Shown one piece after another: positions 1-8,266 of a stretch of DNA of 33,855 bases. The DNA is taken from assembly GCA_002404835.1 (NCBI GenBank), contig DHKM01000009.1, forward strand, positions 1 through 33,855, read 5' to 3'. A program made the translations under genes and the position numbers. Source of the DNA: Caryophanales bacterium UBA4694 (lineage in GTDB: Bacteria > Bacillota_I > Bacilli_A > RFN20 > CAG-288). Numbering within the stretch: the first letter of the stretch is position 1; each line of letters begins with the position of its first letter. A model generated the notes under the pieces. That model did no database searches and was not told the DNA's origin. It worked only from the letters and a program-made list of their open reading frames with translations.

Positions 1-4
1 AAAA

Positions 5-50
5 GAAAAGCAGTCTGTCAACGGCGTTTATAAGCCGATAGATAGACTGC
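5..50 (-). terminator. Intrinsic terminator of the ABC-F transcript
   Basis: Bases 10-19 pair with 41-50 (one G-U), and an inner CGGC/GCCG stem sits at 22-25/34-37. Read on the minus strand the hairpin is followed by TTTTCTTTT, so it would end the ABC-F transcript, whose stop codon lies 10 bases upstream. It also has a T-tract on the plus strand, so it may act in both directions. Confidence 0.8.
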
Positions 51-59
51 TTTTTATAT

Positions 60-1982
60 TTACATAGCCTGCTCTAATTGTTCATAGAGAAGAGAAATCT
101 CATCATCCAGTGCTTTCATCTTTTCTGCTACATCATTAAGTTTGTTTGTATCCTGATAATATTCTGGAAGTGAGCATAAATCACTGAGTTCTTTCTTCTT
201 CTTTTCCGCTTTGTCGATCTTCTCCATGATTTTTTCCGGAGCTTCTCTTGTATTTCTTGTTTTTTTCTTGTTCTGAAGATATTCGGAATTCTTTGCTTCC
301 TGGTTTTGCTTCTTTTCTTCACGTTTCTGTTTGTTTTCTTCTTGAATTCGGGCTTTTTCTTCGTTCATGATCTGAACCAATTCCTTATCCCTGAATTCCG
401 AATATGGACCATTGTAATAGTATCCACGACCATTATAAAGGTAAAGAAGCTTATCACAGGTCTTATCGACGAAATCTCTGTCATGAGATACGATGACAAG
501 AGTTCCTGTGTACTGATTAAGAGCATCAACAAGTTCAGAAATGGACATCATATCCAAATGGTTTGTCGGCTCATCCAAGAGAAGAAGATCGTAATCTTCC
601 AGACTAAGATGAAGGATTTCGATTCTCATCAGTTCGCCACCGCTTAAATCACAGAGGCGTTTTTCGTTGGCTTCTTCATAGGTAAAAGCATACCGACCAA
701 GTCCACCATAGATATCTTCATTGGACATCTTAGGATAGAGATTGCGAAAATATTCGAACAAAGTCTCTTCATCTTGATAGGAACGGATATCCTGCCTCAA
801 GACTCCCATCGTCATATGGAAATACCTGCGGATTTCGCCGCATAAGGGTCTGAGTTCATTCAAAAGCACTTTCCCAAAAGTGGATTTTCCTGTTCCGTTT
901 GCACCCATGATAGCAAGATGATCTCTTCCGCACAGAGTAAAATCGATATGATTAACCAGAGGTTTGTCGTATCCAATTCCAACATCCTTGAATTCGATCA
1001 GTTTCTTCCCTTCACGGATATTTCCCTGGAGCCCCATGGAAACATGTCTCGCATGATTCTTTGTCGGATCATCGATGCTATTCTCTTCAAGTCTTTCCAA
1101 TTTCTTTTCCCTGTCTTTGGCGCGTGAGGCAAAGCGAGGTTTGGGCATATAGAACGTTATGAACTTCTTTAGTTTTTCTTTCTTCTCTTCCTGAGCCTTA
1201 TACTGTTGAACCAAGTTTTCGTATCGTTCCTTTTTCATTCTCGCAAAGTTTTCATAATTGCAGTTGTAACAGGTATAGACATGATTTTCGATATCAAGAA
1301 TGCGATTAGCTAACTTTTTTACAAAGGCAATATCATGGGAAACAAACAGGACTGCGCCTTGATAAGTACTTAGATAATCCTCTAACCATTCGATAGATAT
1401 AATATCAAGATGGTTTGTCGGCTCATCCATTATAAGAAGATCTGGATTCATGAGAAGTAGTTTGGCAAAAGCAACTCTTGTCTTTTCGCCACCGGAGAAG
1501 GTCGAAATCTTTCTATCATAATCCTCTTTGGAAAAGGAGAACATATTCAAGATCATGGCAATCTTATATTTATATTCGTATCCGCCTTCACTTTCGAAAT
1601 CGTCCTGCTTGGTCGAATAATCCTTCAGAAGTTCTTCATCGTAAGGATTCTCTTCCAATTTTTTCCCGATTTCCTTCAGCTTGTTTTCATCTTGGATCAC
1701 TTTAGAATACACAGTCATCGCTTCTTCATAAAGTGTATGATTGTTATCCTCAATGACATCCTGGGAAAGATAACCTACTTTCACATTCTTGGAGATGACA
1801 ATATCCCCTCCTGATCTCTCTTCTTGATTTAAAATCATCTTGATCAAAGTTGATTTTCCTGTGCCATTAGCACCGAGGATTGCCATCCTATCATGATCCT
1901 TCACAATAAAAGAGACAGGCTCGAAAAGCTTGTCTCCCGAAAATTCCTTATAGACTCCCTGAACTGATAATAAGACACCCAT
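60..1982 (-). CDS. ABC-F family ATPase (YdiF/Uup-like)
   Basis: A 640-aa soluble ABC protein with two nucleotide-binding domains and no membrane segments, the ABC-F layout. Walker A GANGTGKST is at about residue 37 and again near 360. Signatures are FSGGEKTR and LSGGELMR, and both Walker B motifs read DEPTNHLD. A basic, helical linker (around 260-305) joins the domains. The last ~95 residues are Lys/Glu-rich coiled coil, as in B. subtilis YdiF and E. coli Uup. ABC-F proteins act on the ribosome, either in translation or in resistance to ribosome-targeting drugs; which applies here cannot be told. It starts 3 bases after the nucleoside phosphorylase stop, so the two are probably co-transcribed. 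Confidence 0.93.
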   Translation of the reverse strand: MGVLLSVQGVYKEFSGDKLFEPVSFIVKDHDRMAILGANGTGKSTLIKMILNQEERSGGDIVISKNVKVGYLSQDVIEDNNHTLYEEAMTVYSKVIQDENKLKEIGKKLEENPYDEELLKDYSTKQDDFESEGGYEYKYKIAMILNMFSFSKEDYDRKISTFSGGEKTRVAFAKLLLMNPDLLIMDEPTNHLDIISIEWLEDYLSTYQGAVLFVSHDIAFVKKLANRILDIENHVYTCYNCNYENFARMKKERYENLVQQYKAQEEKKEKLKKFITFYMPKPRFASRAKDREKKLERLEENSIDDPTKNHARHVSMGLQGNIREGKKLIEFKDVGIGYDKPLVNHIDFTLCGRDHLAIMGANGTGKSTFGKVLLNELRPLCGEIRRYFHMTMGVLRQDIRSYQDEETLFEYFRNLYPKMSNEDIYGGLGRYAFTYEEANEKRLCDLSGGELMRIEILHLSLEDYDLLLLDEPTNHLDMMSISELVDALNQYTGTLVIVSHDRDFVDKTCDKLLYLYNGRGYYYNGPYSEFRDKELVQIMNEEKARIQEENKQKREEKKQNQEAKNSEYLQNKKKTRNTREAPEKIMEKIDKAEKKKKELSDLCSLPEYYQDTNKLNDVAEKMKALDDEISLLYEQLEQAM

Positions 1983-1985
1983 GTT

Positions 1986-3329
1986 TTAATATTCTCTTTC
2001 GATTTCGAATTCTTCCGTTTTCTGATTATAGGAAATGATTTCTTCGACAACCGGTGGAACGTCGATAGGTTCCTCTCCGATTTCGAAATTATTGAGGACG
2101 GAAGAAACCATACCTTGCATATTGGCTTTTTCCGTATAGAGAGTCATCAGAACATCGCCTTTATTTACCTGTTCACCGAGTTTCTTGTTAAGAACGATGC
2201 CAGCAGTCATATCGATGATATCATCTTTCTTTTCTCTTCCGGCGCCAAGCCTCATGCTATCCAACCCCATCTCCATTGTGTTGATATAGGTAACATACCC
2301 GCTCTTGATAGATCGGACAGAGTAAATATATAGAGCATTAGGGAATTTCTTCGGATCCTTAAGATAGGTAATATCGCCACCTTGCTCCTTGACAAAATTC
2401 ACAAAGGTATTGAATGCTTCACCGCTCTTGATGGTTCCCATCAAGGCTTCCTTGGCTTTTTCCCTGTCATTGAAGATTCCAGCCTGAAGCAGCATAGTCG
2501 ATCCTGAGGAAAGACATAGCTCCATAAAATCTTTCGGACCTTTTCCATGCAAAGTATCGATAGCTTCCTTCACTTCCAGAATGTTTCCGATTGCTTTTCC
2601 AAGAGGCTGATTCATACTGGTGATTTCCGCTTCTACATTTCTCCCGAAATGAACGCCGATTTCCACCATAAGTTTGGCAAGTTCTTCCGCCTCTTCTTTG
2701 GTTCTCATAAAAGCACCGTTTCCATATTTAACATCCAAAAGAATGCAGTCACATCCAGCCGCCAATTTCTTCGACATAATGCTTGATGCTATAAGCGGCA
2801 TACTATCGACGGTTGCAGTCACATCCCTGAGCGCATATAGTTTTTTATCAGCTATATCGATTTTGTCTGACTGGCCAATGATTGCAATACCGATGGAATT
2901 GACCTGCCTGATGAACTGTTCCGGAGTCAAAGTCACGCTCATTCCCGGAATAGATTCCAGTTTATCCAATGTTCCACCAGTGAAGCCTAATCCGCGGCCG
3001 GACATTTTAGCAATCTTTATTCCTAAAGAGGCAACCATTGGGCATAAAACCATGCTTGTCTTATCTCCGACACCACCCGTCGAATGTTTGTCCGCCTTAA
3101 CGCCTTTGATACCTGAAAGATCAAGCATCTCTCCGGAATGCATCATGGATTCCGTCATATGGAACGTCTCTTCTTTTGTCATTCCGTTCAAACGGATTGC
3201 CATTAGCATGGCAGCTGACTGATAATCAGGCGTATCGCCTATCGAATAGGAATGGATCCAATACTCGATTTCTTCCTTGGAAAGTTCAAGTCCCTGTTTC
3301 TTCTTTTCGATAATATCAACCATTGTCAT
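1986..3329 (-). CDS. pdp: Pyrimidine-nucleoside phosphorylase
   Basis: Cytosolic nucleoside salvage enzyme: uridine, thymidine or deoxyuridine plus phosphate gives base plus (deoxy)ribose-1-phosphate. The family signature is clear: KHSTGGVGDKTS (phosphate site), then SGRGLGFTGGTLDKLESIPG. The three-part fold (helical, alpha/beta, C-terminal domain) fits the length of 447 aa; B. subtilis Pdp is about 433. The reading frame is open to 3374, but the ATG at 3329 is chosen because AGAGAGGTGA sits 8-9 bases upstream and the protein then begins MTMVDIIEKK, as relatives do. It lies between typA and the ABC-F gene. A TATAAT at 3352-3357 could be its -10, with a poor -35. Confidence 0.95.
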   Translation of the reverse strand: MTMVDIIEKKKQGLELSKEEIEYWIHSYSIGDTPDYQSAAMLMAIRLNGMTKEETFHMTESMMHSGEMLDLSGIKGVKADKHSTGGVGDKTSMVLCPMVASLGIKIAKMSGRGLGFTGGTLDKLESIPGMSVTLTPEQFIRQVNSIGIAIIGQSDKIDIADKKLYALRDVTATVDSMPLIASSIMSKKLAAGCDCILLDVKYGNGAFMRTKEEAEELAKLMVEIGVHFGRNVEAEITSMNQPLGKAIGNILEVKEAIDTLHGKGPKDFMELCLSSGSTMLLQAGIFNDREKAKEALMGTIKSGEAFNTFVNFVKEQGGDITYLKDPKKFPNALYIYSVRSIKSGYVTYINTMEMGLDSMRLGAGREKKDDIIDMTAGIVLNKKLGEQVNKGDVLMTLYTEKANMQGMVSSVLNNFEIGEEPIDVPPVVEEIISYNQKTEEFEIEREY

Positions 3330-3390
3330 AAGCGTTTCACCTCTCTTTGACATTATAGCATAGTCGGCCACCAACTTTTATCTTACTGCC

Positions 3391-3419
3391 ACAAGAAATG
3401 GTGGCTTACAAGCCACCAT
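3391..3419 (-). terminator. Terminator downstream of typA
   Basis: Perfect 9-bp stem (3398-3406 with 3411-3419) and a 4-base loop. On the minus strand it is followed by TTTCTTG, a weak T-tract. It lies just after the typA stop and separates typA from the phosphorylase gene. Confidence 0.65.
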
Positions 3420-3426
3420 ATTCGAT

Positions 3427-5265
3427 TCAGTTCTTCTTGAATTCTTCCGGATGATGTGCCTCATACTTCTTACGTTCAGCAGTATTGAGGATCTTCTTTC
3501 TCATACGAATGGACTTCGGAGTGACTTCGACAAGTTCATCCGTATTGACATAATCAAGGCAATCTTCCAAAGACATCTTTCTTGGGGTCTTCAAGACAAT
3601 CGTGACATCCTTATTGGAGTTACGTTCATTATTCAATGCTTTGGTCTTCACGACGTTGACGGCAAGATCCGTAGCATATTTATTTTCGCCGACGATCATA
3701 CCTTCATAAACATCGACACCGGGGCCGATGAACATCGTTCCGCGATCTTCAGCAGACTTGATTGCATAGGCAGTAGACATTCCCTGATCGGTTGCAACAA
3801 GGACACCGGCATTACGGATACCAATCGGTTTGTTGATTTTCGGTCGGAATTCACGGAAGGAATGGTTGATGATACCATAGCCTTTTGTCACAGTCATGAA
3901 CTGATTCATAAAGGAAATCAAGCCACGGGACGGAATGATGTAATTCAGTCTTGTCTGACCATTGTCCGAATTCATGTTTACACTTTCAGCACATCTGCCA
4001 CCGACGAGTTGCATAACGGATCCAGCATATTCATCCGGAACATCGATTTGAAGATCTTCGAATGGCTCACATTCGACACCATCGATGACCTTAATGATGA
4101 CTTCCGGTTTACTGACCTGCATCTCGAATCCCTCTCTTCTCATTGTTTCAATGAGAACAGAAAGATGTAGTTCTCCTCTTCCAACAACAACAAAAGCTTC
4201 ATTTGAACCAGAAACTTCGAATCTCATGGAAACGTCTCTCTGGGACTCTTCATAAAGTCTATCCGCAATCTTCTGGGCGGTAAGAAGTTTTCCTTCTTTT
4301 CCGGAGAACGGAGAATTATTGGCAGCAAAAGTCATTCTCATAGTCGGCTCATCGACACGAAGCGGAGGAAGAGCTTCAAGAGCATCGTTCGGGCAGACAG
4401 TCTCACCGACATTGATATCGCTAAGTCCTGCTACACCGCAGATATCTCCGGAGTCGACATGATCAGTTTCGATTCGATTCAAACCATGGAATGTATACAG
4501 CTTCTGGACCTTGAATTTAGTCGTCGTCCCATCCAGTCTCATACAGGTGTATTCTTTGCCAAGTTCGATGGAACCACGATCGACACGTCCGATACCGATT
4601 CTACCGACATACTTGTTATAATCAAGCAAAGAAGGCTGGAACTGAAGAGGTTTAGTTTCATCAGCAAGAGGAGCAGGGATATGCTTCAGAATGGCATCGA
4701 AAAGCGGAGCCATTCCGGGCTTTTGATCTTCGACCTTATCGCTGAGAGAAGAAGTCATATTTAAAGCAGAAGTATAGACTACCGGGAATTCAAGTTGTTC
4801 ATCATCAGCACCAAGATCCATGAAAAGCTCAAGAACTTCGTTCAAGGCTCTTTCCGGATCGGCACCTGGACGATCTACCTTGTTGATGACGACAACAGTA
4901 GGAAGTTTATAGGAAATGGCCTGCTTCAAGACGAATCGTGTCTGAGGCATCGGTCCGTCAAAAGCATCGACAAGAAGACAAACACCATCGACCATGTTCA
5001 TAATTCTCTCGACTTCGCCAGAGAAATCAGCATGGCCTGGAGTATCCACGATATTGATTTTGACTCCGTTGTAATCGATAGCAGTTGTCTTTGCAAGGAT
5101 GGTAATTCCTCTTTCGTGTTCAAGGGGATTGCTATCCAAGGCTCTTACCATAACCTTTTCATTATCACGGAAAGTATGCGAGGTTTTCAGCATAGCATCG
5201 ACAAGTGTAGTTTTGCCGTGGTCGACATGAGCGATGATTGCGACATTTCTTATTTTTTCATTCAT
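3427..5265 (-). CDS. typA: Translational GTPase TypA/BipA
   Basis: Ribosome-binding GTPase of the EF-G family, involved in ribosome assembly and stress or cold adaptation. The G1 motif AHVDHGKTT is at about residue 13, followed by RGITILAKTTAI (switch I), DTPGHADF (G3) and NKVDRPGA (G4). EF-G-like domains III and V and the BipA-specific C-terminal domain follow. The length of 612 aa is normal for the family. The frame is open to 5316, but the ATG at 5265 is preferred: AGGAG lies about 11 bases upstream and relatives begin there (MNEKIRNVAIIAHVDHGKT). A TATAAT is present on the minus strand at about 5306-5311 but lacks a good -35. Confidence 0.97.
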   Translation of the reverse strand: MNEKIRNVAIIAHVDHGKTTLVDAMLKTSHTFRDNEKVMVRALDSNPLEHERGITILAKTTAIDYNGVKINIVDTPGHADFSGEVERIMNMVDGVCLLVDAFDGPMPQTRFVLKQAISYKLPTVVVINKVDRPGADPERALNEVLELFMDLGADDEQLEFPVVYTSALNMTSSLSDKVEDQKPGMAPLFDAILKHIPAPLADETKPLQFQPSLLDYNKYVGRIGIGRVDRGSIELGKEYTCMRLDGTTTKFKVQKLYTFHGLNRIETDHVDSGDICGVAGLSDINVGETVCPNDALEALPPLRVDEPTMRMTFAANNSPFSGKEGKLLTAQKIADRLYEESQRDVSMRFEVSGSNEAFVVVGRGELHLSVLIETMRREGFEMQVSKPEVIIKVIDGVECEPFEDLQIDVPDEYAGSVMQLVGGRCAESVNMNSDNGQTRLNYIIPSRGLISFMNQFMTVTKGYGIINHSFREFRPKINKPIGIRNAGVLVATDQGMSTAYAIKSAEDRGTMFIGPGVDVYEGMIVGENKYATDLAVNVVKTKALNNERNSNKDVTIVLKTPRKMSLEDCLDYVNTDELVEVTPKSIRMRKKILNTAERKKYEAHHPEEFKKN

Positions 5266-5729
5266 AACTTCTTTTCTCCTGTCTGAACAAGTATTAACTG
5301 AAAGATTATATCGCAACGTTTATCCTTATTTATATATTTTCTTTTCAAAGGAATCAAATAAACCGGTTACATCACTAAAATTTATTTTCAATAATCCCAT
5401 ACAAATTTTGTCATCGATATTCTTGTTTAGATAAGCAAACATTGGTTTCGGCTATATTGATGAACAATTTATGAAAACATCCACAGAAACAATACACCCA
5501 GTCTTTTCCCCCAATCTCAGCAGTATTGAAGTAACCACCTTTAGAAAACCTTCGATGAATAAGAGAGGACTATTGAGGACGTTGTTTGCAGAATGATAAT
5601 TTTCGCTTTGTAATAAAGCCACCTTAAAATTTCGACAAGGCATATGTATTTCTTTTCATAAAATAAAGCAATAAATATATTTCATTTGTCAGCTGCTTTG
5701 TCAAGAAATGATAGAAATCATTCATTCTT

Positions 5730-6499
5730 TATTGGATTCGATATTGATGTACTTGAATTCTATGCTCGATTTTTCCGTAATGTTTGCTTCTTTTTCGAAA
5801 AAGAAAAAGTAATTCCATGGGAGTATAAACCCTATGCTCATCTAAATATATGCCGGAGGCCTTTTCTTGTCTTATATTTTAATACTCAAGATGGCAGCAG
5901 TTAAACTTTAAGCATAAATGATATTTTCTATCAATCCATTTTTATTTGGAAGAAACTAAAGTTTCATTTAAAGAAAGATATCCTTGTCCTATAACAAACC
6001 AAGCTTTCTTTTTTACTCTTCGATTTGGGATCTATTATGATGAAAATAGTATCAGGATCATTTCTTTTTGATTTTCATATTCCCATAATTTACCTTCGTT
6101 TTTAATCTTTTGTATGACAGCAGCTATGGACAAACAAAGGTTTCAAACTTGATTTTAGAATTCCCAAATTCCGATTTCATTTTGTCACAATAGGACTTGG
6201 TTATCACTTCTTTACCGTACATTTCTTCTTATTTATGAAGGAAATCGGAACAAAATTTCCCCTGTGCTTCAAAAGAGATTCATCCCTTCATCTGCAAAGA
6301 TAGGGATTCCAACTCTAAAACTATAAATTTCTTAAATAGGGATAGTCAGCTCTCTTGACCAAAAAGGCTGACCATCCTCAATATCGAAATTCGAATGAAA
6401 TATTCGTTTGACCGTTAGCTAAGAGACAGTCATACCGGGATCATTCACCCCAAAGACCAACGAAAGAACGAAATCACGTTGATAATCGTCGGTGCTCAT
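5730..6499 (-). pseudogene. Probable decayed protein gene (unidentified), within a 1.2-kb geneless stretch
   Basis: The 1.2 kb between typA and the ferredoxin terminator hold no intact gene. On the minus strand several fragments read like real protein but are broken by stops and frame changes. One is MSTDDYQRDFVLSLVFGVND from 6499, ending at a TAG (6419-6421). The same frame continues as HSNFDIEDGQPFWSRELTIP. A fragment near 6230 reads EEMYGKEVITKSYCDKMKSE, and after a frame shift AAVIQKIKNEGKLWEYENQK. Near 5870 the reading is RQEKASGIYLDEHRVYTP. The simplest reading is one or two genes in advanced decay. I do not recognise the family. A 10-bp inverted repeat (6341-6350/6367-6376) lies inside. 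Confidence 0.35.
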
Positions 6500-6530
6500 T
6501 AAGAATGGACATGCTGTTCTGTTTTTGTCC

Positions 6531-6566
6531 ACAAAAAAAACTGCAACAGGCAATCACCCATTGCAG
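6531..6566 (-). terminator. Terminator of the ferredoxin gene
   Basis: CTGCAA (6541-6546) pairs with TTGCAG (6561-6566). On the minus strand the stem is followed by eight T residues. It lies about 18 bases after the ferredoxin stop. Confidence 0.8.
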
Positions 6567-6584
6567 CAAAGCTCTCGAGCAAGA

Positions 6585-6779
6585 TTATTCAGCTTCGATG
6601 GCACCGACAGGGCAGCCAGCAATAGCTTCATCGACAGCGCCTTCATCTTCAGCAGCGACTTCGGCAACAACAACAGCGGCCTTACCATCATCTTCAATAG
6701 CGAAAACGTTCGGGCAGATTCCGGTGCAAGCACCGCATCCGATGCAAAGATCTTTGTTAACTTTAACAACTTTAGCCAT
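6585..6779 (-). CDS. Small [4Fe-4S] ferredoxin
   Basis: A 64-aa cytosolic electron carrier. The cluster motif is CIGCGACTGICPNVF near the N-terminus, with a distal GCPVGAI near the end. This is the single-cluster arrangement seen in Thermotoga maritima ferredoxin, where three Cys of the first motif and the distal Cys bind one [4Fe-4S] cluster and the Cys before the first Pro is not a ligand. The middle is very acidic. The start at 6779 is supported by GGAGG 8 bases upstream; an in-frame ATG at 6794 has none. It is monocistronic, with its own promoter and terminator. Natural partners could be ferredoxin oxidoreductases such as the Fe-S flavoenzyme at 19142, but nothing links them directly. Confidence 0.95.
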   Translation of the reverse strand: MAKVVKVNKDLCIGCGACTGICPNVFAIEDDGKAAVVVAEVAAEDEGAVDEAIAGCPVGAIEAE

Positions 6780-6811
6780 AAATATATCCTCCAATGATTC
6801 GATACACCATT

Positions 6812-6841
6812 ATTCTAATAACACAACTACCGGTTAGACAA
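6812..6841 (-). promoter_or_regulatory. Candidate sigma-A promoter of the ferredoxin gene
   Basis: Minus strand: -35 TTGTCT (6836-6841), 18-base spacer, -10 TAGAAT (6812-6817). The leader to the ATG would be about 25 bases and includes the GGAGG. Confidence 0.5.
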
Positions 6842-6899
6842 TGCTAAATTAACGCTTGCTCTATTCTAAAACACGTGTTTTTATCCAATGCTTGGGATT

Positions 6900-6908
6900 T
6901 GATATAAT
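6900..6908 (+). promoter_or_regulatory. Extended -10 promoter for the 163-aa gene
   Basis: TGATATAAT is a consensus extended -10 element (TGnTATAAT). The -35 region (TTTATC at 6880) is poor, as is common with an extended -10. It lies 24 bases before the start codon at 6933. Confidence 0.55.
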
Positions 6909-6932
6909 AGGAGAAATGGAAGGAATCAAATC

Positions 6933-7424
6933 ATGAAAAAGACACACCAGATGATTATCAAAGATATCAAAAGACTTACAGAAGAAAAAGAGCAATTACT
7001 TGCTTTCGAAAGTCAAAACTGTACCGTCACTTATGCCGCAAACGAAAAGCCGATAGAGAACGATTATTCCTATGCGGAAACTTCCATCAAAATCGATGGC
7101 ATCGATAAAGAAATCAGACATCTTAAAGCGGTATTGAACAAAAGTAATTCCATAACAATTGTCCAGGGGTTTGATTTCACCTTATCCGAAGCGCTGGTCT
7201 ATCTTGCACAACTGAATGGCAAATTGAGCAGATTAAAGGAACTTTCTGCCATAAAGCCTATTTCCAGAAGCAGTGCTTCTTATCGGGATTCCAGTTATGA
7301 ATATACAAAGGCACTTTTTGATTCCAAAAAAATCAAGGAGGACTATGATGCCTGCTTCGACTATATCAGCAGACTCCAGATGGCTATCGATTTAACAAAT
7401 CTGACCACAGAAATAGATCTTTAA
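6933..7424 (+). CDS. Helical cytosolic protein, possibly DIP1984/DUF6847-like
   Basis: 163 aa with no signal peptide or membrane segment and mostly predicted helix. The central part (IRHLKAVLNKSNSIT, then FTLSEALVYLAQLNGKLSRL) and the C-terminal half with a conserved-looking R...YEYTKALFD run resemble the DIP1984-type family as I remember it (an INKTN-like motif, then TLTDAL, then a helical hairpin). The function of that family is unknown, so this gives little. Start: AAGGAA lies 8 bases before the ATG. It has its own extended -10 promoter. A terminator-like hairpin is at 7608. Confidence 0.75.
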   Translation: MKKTHQMIIKDIKRLTEEKEQLLAFESQNCTVTYAANEKPIENDYSYAETSIKIDGIDKEIRHLKAVLNKSNSITIVQGFDFTLSEALVYLAQLNGKLSRLKELSAIKPISRSSASYRDSSYEYTKALFDSKKIKEDYDACFDYISRLQMAIDLTNLTTEIDL

Positions 7425-7607
7425 TTCTTTTCCCAAGAAAAAATCAGCAAACCTCGAACCAAGTAAATGTTCCATAGTTATTGTTTTCCCTTTTGTGAGT
7501 TTTTGCATTATGGTTTTTGTCATGTTATCGAACCAGTTACAAACGAAACACAATTATTTTGATTTTTCTTAAAAGCGAAGCCTTTGGGCATAGGTCAAAG
7601 AAGGCAG

Positions 7608-7632
7608 GGGGGATGCTTACATCCTCCTTTTT
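7608..7632 (+). terminator. Intrinsic terminator upstream of tRNA-Ile
   Basis: GGGGGATG (7608-7615) pairs with CATCCTCC (7620-7627, one G-U) around a CTTA loop, followed by TTTTT. It is 180 bases beyond the 163-aa gene. It either ends a long 3' untranslated region or belongs to an unrecognised small transcript in 7430-7630. Confidence 0.6.
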
Positions 7633-7660
7633 CTATTTTTTTACTTTTTTGCAAATTTTG

Positions 7661-7689
7661 TTGACACATAATCAAATAGGCGGTATAAT
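7661..7689 (+). promoter_or_regulatory. Consensus sigma-A promoter of tRNA-Ile
   Basis: TTGACA (7661-7666), exactly 17 bases, then TATAAT (7684-7689): a perfect match to the housekeeping promoter. Transcription should start near 7696, about 15 bases before the tRNA. Confidence 0.9.
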
Positions 7690-7710
7690 CTTTTTCGCAT
7701 CCAAAACTTT

Positions 7711-7787
7711 GGGTCTTTAGCTCAGTTGGTTAGAGCGTCCGCTTGATAAGCGGGAGGTCGGTGGTTCAAGCCCACTAAGACCCACCA
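7711..7787 (+). tRNA. tRNA-Ile (GAT anticodon)
   Basis: A complete cloverleaf: acceptor GGGTCTT/AAGACCC, D arm, anticodon stem TCCGC/GCGGG with loop TTGATAA (anticodon GAT), T arm with GGTTCAAG, and an encoded CCA at 7785-7787. It has a strong promoter upstream and a terminator hairpin 10 bases downstream. Confidence 0.97.
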
Positions 7788-7796
7788 TTGAATGTT

Positions 7797-7820
7797 ACAC
7801 TCCTTCGGGAGTGTTTTTTT
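7797..7820 (+). terminator. Terminator after tRNA-Ile
   Basis: ACACTCC and GGAGTGT flank a TTCG tetraloop and are followed by seven T residues. It ends the tRNA transcript, but the MazG-like gene starts 16 bases later with no other clear promoter, so read-through may feed that gene. Confidence 0.88.
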
Positions 7821-7835
7821 GAGGAAAAAGAGAAT

Positions 7836-8162
7836 ATGGATAAATTTGAAAAACTAAAAACCGAAATTGATTCTTTCAACAAAGAGAGAGACTGGGATAA
7901 ATTTCACACTCCCGGAAATTTAGCAAAATCGATTTCCATCGAAGCCGGCGAATTATTGGAATGCTTTCAATGGAACGAAAAAGATTTCGATTTAGATTCC
8001 GTCAAAGAAGAACTTGCCGATGTTCTTTTATATTCTCTTCAAATGGCGCAGTCTTTAAATTTGGACCCAATTGAAATTTGCGAAGAAAAAATGGTTAAAA
8101 ACGGTAAAAAGTATCCTGTTGACAAGTCAAAAGGAAATGCAATTAAATACACAAAGCTTTGA
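7836..8162 (+). CDS. MazG-like nucleotide pyrophosphohydrolase
   Basis: 108 aa with the all-alpha NTP pyrophosphatase fold (dCTPase/RS21-C6 type). The metal-binding pattern is visible: EAGELLECFQW, then KEELADVLLYSLQMA (the E-x3-E and E-x2-D pairs), and a conserved ending KNGKKYPVDKSKG. Such enzymes hydrolyse (d)NTPs to NMP plus pyrophosphate for nucleotide-pool cleaning; the exact substrate is not evident. The frame is open to 7788, but the ATG at 7836 is chosen because the upstream part overlaps the tRNA terminator and a GAGGAAAAAGAG purine run precedes it. No separate promoter is seen. Confidence 0.92.
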   Translation: MDKFEKLKTEIDSFNKERDWDKFHTPGNLAKSISIEAGELLECFQWNEKDFDLDSVKEELADVLLYSLQMAQSLNLDPIEICEEKMVKNGKKYPVDKSKGNAIKYTKL

Positions 8163-8266
8163 ATATTCGTTATTATTTCTATGAAAACGCTTTACTTTTC
8201 GGCTTTATTGAGTTTTAATATTCAAGTCGGGAAGAAAGAGGGTTTATGTAAAGCCAATAGAAATCA

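Noticed and set aside
5452..5643. 63-codon minus-strand open frame in the typA-ferredoxin gap
   Set aside because: No start signals, no recognisable composition or motif; probably chance or part of the decayed region.
5686..5904. 72-codon plus-strand open frame
   Set aside because: It lies opposite a better coding-like minus-strand fragment and has no ribosome-binding site.
7517..7720. 67-codon open frame before tRNA-Ile
   Set aside because: It runs through a terminator hairpin and the tRNA promoter, so it is not a gene.
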